22,133 nucleotides of DNA from CAZXCK01 sp964639225 (GTDB lineage: Bacteria; Chloroflexota; Anaerolineae; Aggregatilineales; Phototrophicaceae), in the NCBI GenBank assembly GCA_964639225.1, contig CAZXCK010000072.1, positions 1 through 22,133 of the forward strand, in the 5' to 3' direction. Positions 8,562-15,163 of the stretch are shown piece by piece. Position numbers and translations under genes: made by a program. The notes under the pieces are model-generated. The model was not told where the DNA came from, did no database searches, and worked only from the letters and a program-made list of their open reading frames with translations. Numbering within the stretch: position 1 is the stretch's first letter; each line of letters opens with the position of its first letter.

Positions 8562-8675
8562 GGCCGGTCTGTCCCTATACTCCGCACCAATTTGTTGATC
8601 TGCATTAACACCAGGCGAGAAGTTCAGACAGGATGAGATTTGACGCGATGACCCTGGCCCGCGTCGCCCCAGGGG

Positions 8676-8705
8676 TTGACACGCCGCCCGTTCCCGGACC
8701 ATAAT
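8676..8705 (+). promoter_or_regulatory. Promoter of the pheST operon
   Basis: A perfect -35 TTGACA (8676-8681) and CATAAT (8700-8705, five of six matches) are 18 bases apart. Transcription would start near 8712, just before the T-box leader. Confidence 0.8.
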
Positions 8706-8714
8706 GACGCCCAT

Positions 8715-9078
8715 AAAGGCGATGACGGAGACAGTCCGCGACCATCATACCAACAGGGAGCCAGGGGCCACAGACTGAAAGCCCTGGCAGGTCATGACCG
8801 TGGAATTCACTCCAGAGCGAGGCGGGCCGCGTGCCAGCCTCCGCGCCGACAGGTGAACGGGCCAACCGGCCCCAGTAGTCTGCTCCGCACCCGCCCGGCC
8901 ACCAACAACGCCGGGCGCACCCCGCGTCAGAGGGTGAGCGAGTTCCCGCTTACAGGCCGGGACCCGCGCAGAGAGGGCGAGCGGATGCTCGTCAAACAGG
9001 GTGGTAACGCGGGAGCGATGCGCTCTCGTCCCTGGTGCATATCGGCACGATGTGTATCACGGACGGGGGCGCTTTTTT
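8715..9078 (+). promoter_or_regulatory. T-box riboswitch, phenylalanine-specific, upstream of pheS
   Basis: An RNA leader that senses uncharged tRNA-Phe and lets transcription continue into pheS. Stem I is recognisable: GGAG (8727-8730) pairs with CTCC (8809-8812 region) and CCGCG with CGTGG, leaving a specifier loop with ACAGT on one side and AA-TTC-A on the other, so the specifier is UUC (8806-8808), a Phe codon. The distal arm GCCAGGG/CCCTGGC carries the usual conserved apical bases. The T-box core AGGGTGGTAACGCGG is at 8998-9012; its UGGU bulge matches a tRNA ending ACCA, as tRNA-Phe does. The antiterminator pairs CAGGG with CCCTG. The competing terminator pairs GCGCTCTCGTCC (9020-9031) with GGACGGGGGCGC (9061-9072), followed by six T. 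Confidence 0.93.
9020..9078 (+). terminator. T-box leader terminator
   Basis: A 12-bp stem, including two G-U pairs, between 9020-9031 and 9061-9072 is followed by TTTTTT (9073-9078). Its 5' arm overlaps the 3' part of the antiterminator, the switch expected of a transcriptional T-box. Confidence 0.85.
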
Positions 9079-9101
9079 GTTGTGCTTGCGAGGGAGTGAC
9101 G

Positions 9102-9932
9102 ATGCTTGACCGACTGAACCAACTACACGACGAGGCGCTGGCCGCCCTGGAACAGATCACTGCGCGCGGCGATCTGCAGGCGTGGTCCAGCCGTTACATN
9201 NNNNNNNNNNNNNNNNNNNNNNNNNNNNNNNNNNNNNNNNNNNNNNNNNNNNNNNNNNNNNNNNNNNNNNNNNNNNNNNNNNNNNNNNNNNNNNNNNNNG
9301 AGACGGACGAGTACAACTTCCAGATGCTCAACTTCCCGCCAGATCACCCGGCCCGCGACATGCAGGACACGTTCTACACCACCACGCCCAACGTGATTCT
9401 GCGCACGCACACCTCGCCAGGGCAAATTCACGCCATGCACGAACTGGGCGAGAACGGCACGCAGCCCATCCGCGTGATTCTGCCGGGTATGTGCTACCGC
9501 TACGAGCAGCTCACGGCCCGCAGCGAGATTCAGTTCCACCAGGTCGAGGGGCTGGCGATTGGCCGCAACATCCGCATGAGCGACCTCAAAGGTACCATCC
9601 GCGAGTTCGCCCGGCGCATGTTCAGTCCCGACGCGCGCGTGCGCTTCCGCGCCTCGTATTTCCCCTTCACCGAGCCGAGCATGGAAGTCGATGTCGAGTG
9701 CTTCCTGTGCGGCGGCGAGGGCTGCAACGTGTGCAAGTACAGCGGCTGGCTGGAGATCGCCGGGGCCGGTATGGTGCATCCGGTGGTCCTGCGCAACGGC
9801 GGCTACGACCCCAGCACCTGGAGCGGATTCGCTTTTGGCATGGGACCAGAGCGCGTGACGCTTCTGCGGCACGGCATCACCGACATCCGCTACTTCTGGG
9901 GCAACGACCAGCGCTTCCTAAGCCAGTTCTAG
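9102..9932 (+). CDS. pheS: Phenylalanyl-tRNA synthetase alpha subunit (internal gap)
   Basis: Catalytic subunit of the cytoplasmic enzyme that charges tRNA-Phe. ATG at 9102 has AGGGAG five bases upstream and begins MLDRLNQLHDEALAALEQI, the usual N-terminal coiled coil; an upstream in-frame extension to 8676 runs through the riboswitch and is not coding. After the gap come HPARDMQDTFY (motif 1 region), RYEQLTARSEIQFHQVEGL (motif 2 region) and GMGPERVTLLRHG (motif 3). The cysteine cluster CFLCGGEGCNVC (9699-9734) just before GWLEI looks like a small zinc site. The N run at 9200-9299 lies between SSRY and ETDEYNF; in the family these are about 105-110 residues apart, so roughly 320 bases are really missing. 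Confidence 0.93.
   Translation: MLDRLNQLHDEALAALEQITARGDLQAWSSRYXXXXXXXXXXXXXXXXXXXXXXXXXXXXXXXXXXETDEYNFQMLNFPPDHPARDMQDTFYTTTPNVILRTHTSPGQIHAMHELGENGTQPIRVILPGMCYRYEQLTARSEIQFHQVEGLAIGRNIRMSDLKGTIREFARRMFSPDARVRFRASYFPFTEPSMEVDVECFLCGGEGCNVCKYSGWLEIAGAGMVHPVVLRNGGYDPSTWSGFAFGMGPERVTLLRHGITDIRYFWGNDQRFLSQF
9200..9299. other. Assembly gap of 100 N inside pheS
   Basis: Exactly 100 undetermined bases, a placeholder gap. Comparison with the usual PheS spacing suggests the true missing length is about three times larger. Confidence 0.98.
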
Positions 9933-9960
9933 CCGGTTGAGCGCATAGGGAGCAGCGACC

Positions 9961-11286
9961 ATGATCGCACGAGTCATCCTGGGTCTGATCGGCGCTGGCA
10001 TCGTCGTCTTCACCTTCTTCGCCGGCGATATGGACCTCATCGGCCTGGAAGCAGGCAGCATGGGGTTGTTTGTGGTGGGGGCGTTCGGCGCGCTGCTGGT
10101 GCTGCTGGCGATAGCTGGCAGGCGACTGCCGGGCCACAGAATCGTGCGCAGCTACCAGCAACTGGCGATTATCCTGCTCAACACGCTGCTGTTTATTGTC
10201 GTGCTGGAAATGCTCGTGATTCTGTCCTTCAACCTGCAATTCGTCACCCGCGACGCGCAGCGCCTGACCGTCGGCGAGGGGCTGGAAGTCTACCAGGATG
10301 AGGACTGGTTCCGCACCTACCAGCGCGAATACGACGAGGGTGTGGACGCCGTCATCAAATACAGCCCGTTCGAGCTGTGGGCGCGCGACGCCCTGACCGG
10401 CGAGACGATCAATATTCAGGAAGACGGCAGCCGGGCGACGCCGGGCGCGGTCTGCACCGATGACGCTTATCGCGTGTTCATTTACGGCGGCTCGACGCTG
10501 TGGGGCATGGGCGCGCCGGACTGGGGCACCATCCCGGCGTACTTACAGGCAGCGATTGACGAGGCCGGCGTCGATGGCCCGGTGTGCGTCGTTAACTATG
10601 GCGAACTGGCCTACGTCTCGATGCAGGAGTTCATCCGGCTGATTCGCTCGTTACAGCAGGACGACGTGCCCGATCTGGTGATTTTCTACAACGGCATCAA
10701 TGACGTGGTCGCTGGCTGGAGTACAGGCCGCAGCGATGGCCATCGTCTGATGGGTATCTTCAACGACGCCATGCGCGATCCGTTCGCCGGGCGCAGTCCG
10801 CTGGTGGACTGGCTGGCGCGCACTTATACGTTCCAGTTATTGCAGGCGCTGCTGCCCGCCCCGGACGAAGATGGCGGCGACGCCACCGGCCAGACCCGCG
10901 CCGAACTGGCCGCCGAAATTGCCCGGCAGTACCTCAACACCTATCAGATGGTGGACGCGCTGGCCGAAGTCTACGGTTTCGACTATGTGCTGCTGCTCCA
11001 GCCGGTGATGGCGCTGGGCGACAAGCCGCTGGTGGGCGACGAAGTGGGCATGTTGCGGGTCATCGACCAGCCGCTGCGTAATTTTTATGCCGACGTGTAC
11101 GACACCATCGTTCAGCAGGGCGCGGACTACCCGCACCTGCACGACATCCGCGACGTGTTCGACGATGTGGACCAGCCGGTTTACATCGACTACCAGCACC
11201 TCGCGCCGCCCGGCAACCAGATCGTCGCCGGGCGCATTTTCGAGATCATTCAGCCGCTGCTGGCCAACGGCGCGGCATCACGCTAA
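9961..11286 (+). CDS. Membrane-anchored SGNH/GDSL-hydrolase-like protein
   Basis: A 441-residue protein with three predicted N-terminal membrane helices (about 2-21, 33-53 and 67-90) followed by an extracytoplasmic-type domain. The domain carries the SGNH landmarks in order: GGS with the candidate nucleophile S178 (VFIYGGSTLWG), a glycine after N213 (NYGE), GxND at 245-248 (YNGINDV), and the D410xxH413 pair (DYQHLAPPGN). Such enzymes are esterases or acyl hydrolases acting on lipids or sugar O-acetyl groups; the substrate cannot be told. GGGAG lies eight bases before the ATG. It sits between pheS and pheT, 28 bases after the former and 24 before the latter, so it should be under the same T-box control. 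That position is odd for its predicted function. Confidence 0.82.
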   Translation: MIARVILGLIGAGIVVFTFFAGDMDLIGLEAGSMGLFVVGAFGALLVLLAIAGRRLPGHRIVRSYQQLAIILLNTLLFIVVLEMLVILSFNLQFVTRDAQRLTVGEGLEVYQDEDWFRTYQREYDEGVDAVIKYSPFELWARDALTGETINIQEDGSRATPGAVCTDDAYRVFIYGGSTLWGMGAPDWGTIPAYLQAAIDEAGVDGPVCVVNYGELAYVSMQEFIRLIRSLQQDDVPDLVIFYNGINDVVAGWSTGRSDGHRLMGIFNDAMRDPFAGRSPLVDWLARTYTFQLLQALLPAPDEDGGDATGQTRAELAAEIARQYLNTYQMVDALAEVYGFDYVLLLQPVMALGDKPLVGDEVGMLRVIDQPLRNFYADVYDTIVQQGADYPHLHDIRDVFDDVDQPVYIDYQHLAPPGNQIVAGRIFEIIQPLLANGAASR

Positions 11287-11310
11287 ACAACAACGACGGA
11301 GACTCTATCA

Positions 11311-13863
11311 ATGTTAGTACCCCTGTCATGGCTGCGAGATTTTGTCGATATCGACATCCCGGTTGAACTGCTGGCCGAACGGCTGACGCTGGCCGGTCTG
11401 GAAGTGGGCACGCTGCGTTACATCGGTGTGCCGCAGCAGGTCGTCGAGGGTGTGCGCTGGCCCACGTCCAACCATCTGGTATGGGACCGCGAGAAGATCG
11501 TCCTGGGCGCCATCCGCGAGGTGAAGCCCCACCCGGACGCCGACCGTCTGGTGCTGGCTCTGGTCGATTATGGCGGGCCGGAGTTAGAACAGTGCGTCAC
11601 CGGCGCGCCCAACCTGTTCGAGTTCAAAGGGCAGGGTCCGCTGGAGCCGCCGCTGTGGACCGCCTTCGCCGCCGAGGGCGCCGAAGTCTGGGACGGCCAC
11701 AGCGACGAACCCAGACGCATGATCCTCAAAGGCCGCAAGCTGCGCGGCATCTACAACAAGAGCATGGTCTGCTCAGAGAAAGAGCTGGGCATCTCCGACG
11801 AGCACGAGGGCGTCATCATCATGCGTGAAGACCCCGGCCTGCCGCCGGGCACACCGCTCCAGGATGTCATGGGCGATGTGGTGATGGACATCGACCTGAC
11901 GCCCAATCTGGCGCGCTGCTTCAGTATGCTGGGCGTGGCCCGCGAGGTCGCCGCCCTGCTCGACAAGCCCATGTGCTACCCGTCGACCGAGGTCGTCGCC
12001 AGCGGCGCGCCCATCGACGGCGCCGCCTTCATCGACATCCGCGTGCCGGAACTCAACCCGCGCTTCACGCTGACTCTGCTGCGCGATACGACCGTGCAGC
12101 CCTCGCCGGAGTGGATGCAGCGCCGGCTGCGGCTGGTGGGCCAGCGGCCCATCAACAACATCGTCGATGTCACCAACTACATCACCTTCGAGATTGGCCA
12201 GCCGCTGCACGCCTTCGACTATGACAAGCTGGTGGCGCGCAACAACGGCCAGCCGCCGACCATCATCACGCGCCTGCCCGAACCGGGCGAGACACTGGAA
12301 ACGCTGGATGAGATCAAGCGCGGCTTGCAGGACTTCAACATCCTGGTGTGCGACACCGCCGGTGTGCTGAGCCTGGGCGGTATCATCGGCGGCGCCGAGA
12401 CCGAAATCGGCGACGACACGCGCAACGTTCTGCTGGAAGCGGCCAACTGGAACTTCATCAACATTCGCAAGTCGATGCAGGCGCAGAAGGTATTCACCGA
12501 CGCCGGGACGCGCTTCAGCCGGGGCGTGCATCCCAGCCAGGCGATTGTCGGCGTTCAGCGCGGCATCGAACTGATGCGCCAGACGGGCGGCGGCGAAGTC
12601 GCCCAGGGTGTCATCGACGCGTATCCGCTGCCGCCGCAGACGGTCAGCATCGAGCTGCCCATCAGCGAGGTGCAGCGCCTGCTGGGCATGGACTTCAGCA
12701 TCGAGCAGGCCGCCGATATCCTGGCGCGGCTGGAATTCGACATCACCATCAAAAACGACACGCTGCTGGTGAACGTGCCCGATCATCGTATGGACATCAG
12801 CGAGGGCATCATCGGCCTGGCCGATCTCGTCGAGGAGATCGCCCGTATCCACGGCTACGACGCCATTCCCAGCACCATCATGGCCGATGCTATGCCGCCC
12901 CAGCGCGCCAACCCCGACCTCGAACACGAGGAGATCGCCCGCGATCTGCTGGTGGCGCTGGGCCTGCGCGAGAATATCAGCTACCGCTTCACCACGCCGG
13001 AACGCGAGGCGCTGCTGACTCCCAACGATGGCGCGGCGCCCTGGTCCGGCGCGGAATACGTGCGGCTGGCCAATCCCATCACGCCAGATAAGACCGTACT
13101 GCGGCGCACGCTGCTCATCAACCTGCTGGAGACGGCCATCTCCAACCGGCGCTACACCGACCGCCAGCAGGTGTTCGAGATCGGCAGCGTCTATCACGGG
13201 CGCGCCGGGCAGGAACTCCCCGACGAGCCGCGTCACCTGGGCATCCTGATGACCGGTCCACGCGCCGACACCACCTGGACCGAGGGCAGCGCCAGCGGCA
13301 GTGTTGATTTCTTCGACCTCAAGGGCGTTGTCGAAGGGCTGCTGGACGGCCTGCACATCGCCGGGGTGAGCTTCGCGCCCGCCGACCATCCGACGTTCCA
13401 TCCGGGGCGCTCGGCGACCGTGACGGCCAGAGGCAAGACGCTGGGCACGTTCGGCGAGTTGCATCCGCTGGCCGCACGCGCCCTGGAACTGGACGCGCCG
13501 CCGGTGCTGCTGGCCGAGTTCGACCTGGACGCGCTGCTCAAACGGGCCAACTTCGGCCATCCCGTGCGCGGACTGCCGGCCACGCCGCCCGTCTATGAGG
13601 ACGTGGCGCTCGTCGTCCCGGACAGCGTGCCCGCCGCCGATGTCGAGCAGACCATCCGCCAGGCGGGCGGCGATCTGCTCAAGGATGTGCGCCTGTTCGA
13701 TGTGTACACCGGCGCGTCGATCCCGGAAGGGCATCGCAGCCTGGCATACAGCCTGGTCTACCAGACCGACGACAAGACCCTGACCGATAAAGAAGTCGCC
13801 AAACTGCGCGGCAAGATCATCACCGCCGCCGAGCGCCGCCTGGGCGCCAAACTGCGCGGCTAA
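11311..13863 (+). CDS. pheT: Phenylalanyl-tRNA synthetase beta subunit
   Basis: Beta subunit that with PheS forms the (alpha-beta)2 enzyme, binding tRNA and editing mischarged Tyr. The 850-residue product shows the full order: an N-terminal MLVPLSWLRDFVDIDIP, an EMAP-type tRNA-binding domain (about 60-195, with EVKPHPDADRL and MVCSEKELGISDEHEG), a B3/B4 editing domain (about 230-420, RPINNIVDVTNYI), a B5 domain, the catalytic-like core, and a C-terminal anticodon-binding ferredoxin-like domain (about 759-850). It is some 50 residues longer than common bacterial PheT; the extra length lies mainly before and inside the EMAP domain. CGGAG precedes the ATG by nine bases. Confidence 0.97.
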   Translation: MLVPLSWLRDFVDIDIPVELLAERLTLAGLEVGTLRYIGVPQQVVEGVRWPTSNHLVWDREKIVLGAIREVKPHPDADRLVLALVDYGGPELEQCVTGAPNLFEFKGQGPLEPPLWTAFAAEGAEVWDGHSDEPRRMILKGRKLRGIYNKSMVCSEKELGISDEHEGVIIMREDPGLPPGTPLQDVMGDVVMDIDLTPNLARCFSMLGVAREVAALLDKPMCYPSTEVVASGAPIDGAAFIDIRVPELNPRFTLTLLRDTTVQPSPEWMQRRLRLVGQRPINNIVDVTNYITFEIGQPLHAFDYDKLVARNNGQPPTIITRLPEPGETLETLDEIKRGLQDFNILVCDTAGVLSLGGIIGGAETEIGDDTRNVLLEAANWNFINIRKSMQAQKVFTDAGTRFSRGVHPSQAIVGVQRGIELMRQTGGGEVAQGVIDAYPLPPQTVSIELPISEVQRLLGMDFSIEQAADILARLEFDITIKNDTLLVNVPDHRMDISEGIIGLADLVEEIARIHGYDAIPSTIMADAMPPQRANPDLEHEEIARDLLVALGLRENISYRFTTPEREALLTPNDGAAPWSGAEYVRLANPITPDKTVLRRTLLINLLETAISNRRYTDRQQVFEIGSVYHGRAGQELPDEPRHLGILMTGPRADTTWTEGSASGSVDFFDLKGVVEGLLDGLHIAGVSFAPADHPTFHPGRSATVTARGKTLGTFGELHPLAARALELDAPPVLLAEFDLDALLKRANFGHPVRGLPATPPVYEDVALVVPDSVPAADVEQTIRQAGGDLLKDVRLFDVYTGASIPEGHRSLAYSLVYQTDDKTLTDKEVAKLRGKIITAAERRLGAKLRG

Positions 13864-13898
13864 ACGCCACAAACCGCCATCAAACGCCACAAACCGCC
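13862..13898 (+). repeat. Two 17-bp direct repeats after pheT
   Basis: AAACGCCACAAACCGCC occurs at 13862-13878 and 13882-13898, separated by ATC. The first overlaps the pheT stop codon, the second the foot of the terminator stem. Confidence 0.7.
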
Positions 13899-13946
13899 GC
13901 CCCCGGATGAGCCTGTCCGGGGGGGCGGTGGCGAGGCTGCTTTTTT
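13894..13946 (+). terminator. Terminator of the pheST operon
   Basis: CCGCCCCCGGA pairs with TCCGGGGGGGCGG (one or two extra G) around TGAGCCTG. A six-T run follows at 13941-13946, about 11 bases after the stem. The spacing is longer than ideal, but pairing of flanking GCC/GGC could extend the stem. Confidence 0.7.
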
Positions 13947-14008
13947 CTTCCGTGCAGGCTGAGTGTTTGTTAATCCAGCGCGGTCTTTTGGCTGGCGGTT
14001 GAACAGGG

Positions 14009-14014
14009 TACAAT
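14009..14014 (+). promoter_or_regulatory. Possible promoter of the small secreted protein
   Basis: TACAAT lies about 45 bases before the chosen start at 14059. The -35 is poor (TTGGCT at 15 bases or TTTGGC at 16). Confidence 0.35.
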
Positions 14015-14058
14015 ACAGCCACTTGAACCGATCCATGAATCAGGAGATGACACCGACG

Positions 14059-14367
14059 ATGCGAAACGCAACGCGCATCCAGGCGATTACAGTCCTGCTG
14101 CTGTGCCTGCTGCTGGCGGCGCTGCCGCTGGCCGTGCTGGCGCAGGATGACAACGACGACACCCCCGCCGCCGAAGCGACCGCTGTTGTCGCTGAGGACG
14201 GCGACACGGTCGATACCGCTGCTGAGGACAGCGACACAGCAAGCGAGGACGGTCCGCAGGGCGTGGGCATTCTGATGCTGCTGCTGGGCGTGGGTGGCGT
14301 GGCCGTTGTCGGCGGCTCGATGATCGCCCGTGACCGGTTCACAGGTGACGACGACAGCGACGACTAA
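14059..14367 (+). CDS. Small exported acidic protein with C-terminal membrane segment
   Basis: I do not recognise this 102-residue protein. It begins with a clear signal peptide (MRNATRIQAITVLLLCLLLA, then AALPLAVLAQ with a likely cleavage after Ala). An acidic low-complexity linker rich in D, E, A and T follows, then one hydrophobic glycine-rich segment (VGILMLLLGVGGVAVVGGSM), and the protein ends in an acidic tail. After cleavage it would be a single-pass anchored protein with a short external domain. ATG at 14059 lies 12 bases after AGGAG; in-frame ATGs at 14036 and 14047 are alternatives that would lengthen the n-region. It has its own weak promoter and sits just upstream of the ccm operon, but a link to it is not shown. 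Confidence 0.7.
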   Translation: MRNATRIQAITVLLLCLLLAALPLAVLAQDDNDDTPAAEATAVVAEDGDTVDTAAEDSDTASEDGPQGVGILMLLLGVGGVAVVGGSMIARDRFTGDDDSDD

Positions 14368-14430
14368 GCCGGTCGCTGGCTCGTTCGCAGCACAACCACA
14401 TCATCGCTGATCCCAACCCGGAGCCACCGG

Positions 14431-14471
14431 TTCTTATGCGATTCGCCGGACTATGAATCTTTGCATAAGAA
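14431..14471. promoter_or_regulatory. Long inverted repeat upstream of the ccm operon
   Basis: TTCTTATGC-GATTC (14431-14444) pairs with GAATC (14455-14459), a three-base bulge, then GCATAAGAA (14463-14471), making a 14-bp interrupted palindrome. The right arm ends 24 bases before the TATAAT of the operon, so it could be an operator; without a proper T run it is a weaker candidate for a terminator of the preceding gene. Confidence 0.5.
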
Positions 14472-14495
14472 TCGTGACTTTTGCGGGCACTGCGT

Positions 14496-14501
14496 TATAA
14501 T
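14496..14501 (+). promoter_or_regulatory. -10 element of the ccm operon promoter
   Basis: A perfect TATAAT in an AT-rich stretch lies about 65 bases upstream of the ccmE start. No good -35 stands at 16-18 bases (GTGACT is nearest), which would suit a promoter needing an activator bound at the inverted repeat upstream. Confidence 0.5.
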
Positions 14502-14566
14502 GAAAACGTGTGATTTTAATGACTCTGTAGGATGTATGTACCGTGTTTTAGGAGTACTGTAAGGGC

Positions 14567-15163
14567 ATGTCTGACGTAACGTGGGAAAAATCCGCTGCCG
14601 CTGCGCCTGATCTCTCCGCCAGATGGGAAAAAGCGAATAACCCCGAACTCGCCCGGCTGACCCGCCGCAGCGGGCGCTGGAAATTCCTGGTGGGTGGTGT
14701 GCTCATCCTGGCCTCGATTGTCTACCTGGTGGTGTCGAACACGCTGCTGGGTGCGCGCTATTTTATCACGGTGGGTGAGGTTGCTGGCAACACGGATTAC
14801 ATCGGCCAGACGGTGCGCATCTCCGGCGCGGTGCTGGGCGAGTCGATCGTCTATGACAGCGAAAACCTGGATATCTCGTTTACCATTTCACACATCCCCG
14901 CTGATTTCGACAACCTGGCCGAAGCCCTGTATACCTCGGTCAACGATCCATCGCTGCCGCGTCTGGAGGTGTTTGTGCCGGATCAGGTCAAGCCGGACCT
15001 GCTCCAGCACGAAGCTCAGGCCATTCTCACCGGCTCGCTGGGCGAGGACGGCGTATTCCATGCCACCGAGCTGCTGCTGAAATGTCCCAGCCGCTTCGAG
15101 GATGGCGGCTCCTCTGATACGCTGGGCGAGGACCATCCGGGGATGCGCATCAATGGTAGCTGA
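14567..15163 (+). CDS. ccmE: Cytochrome c maturation heme chaperone CcmE, cysteine type
   Basis: Periplasmic-side heme chaperone that receives heme from the CcmABCD complex and hands it to CcmF. The 198 residues comprise a cytoplasmic lead, one membrane helix (about 39-59) and a beta-barrel (OB-fold) domain (RISGAVLGESI, EVFVPDQVKPDLL, AQAILTGSLGEDGVFHATELLLKCPSRFE). Classical CcmE attaches heme through His in a HxxxY motif. Here the aligned site is C173PSRF, the cysteine-type variant known from archaea and some bacteria, except that the usual tyrosine is phenylalanine (codon TTC). The C-terminal 20 residues are a hydrophilic tail. The ATG follows TAAGGG; the 3' end overlaps ccmF by 11 bases. 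It is the first gene of the operon. Confidence 0.9.
   Translation: MSDVTWEKSAAAAPDLSARWEKANNPELARLTRRSGRWKFLVGGVLILASIVYLVVSNTLLGARYFITVGEVAGNTDYIGQTVRISGAVLGESIVYDSENLDISFTISHIPADFDNLAEALYTSVNDPSLPRLEVFVPDQVKPDLLQHEAQAILTGSLGEDGVFHATELLLKCPSRFEDGGSSDTLGEDHPGMRINGS

Noticed and set aside
8676..9101. Upstream in-frame extension of pheS
   Set aside because: It would translate the promoter and the T-box leader; ATG 9102 has a proper ribosome binding site and the correct N-terminus.
11773..14022. Minus-strand open frame of 749 codons
   Set aside because: It lies opposite pheT, whose identity is certain, and has no recognisable motifs.
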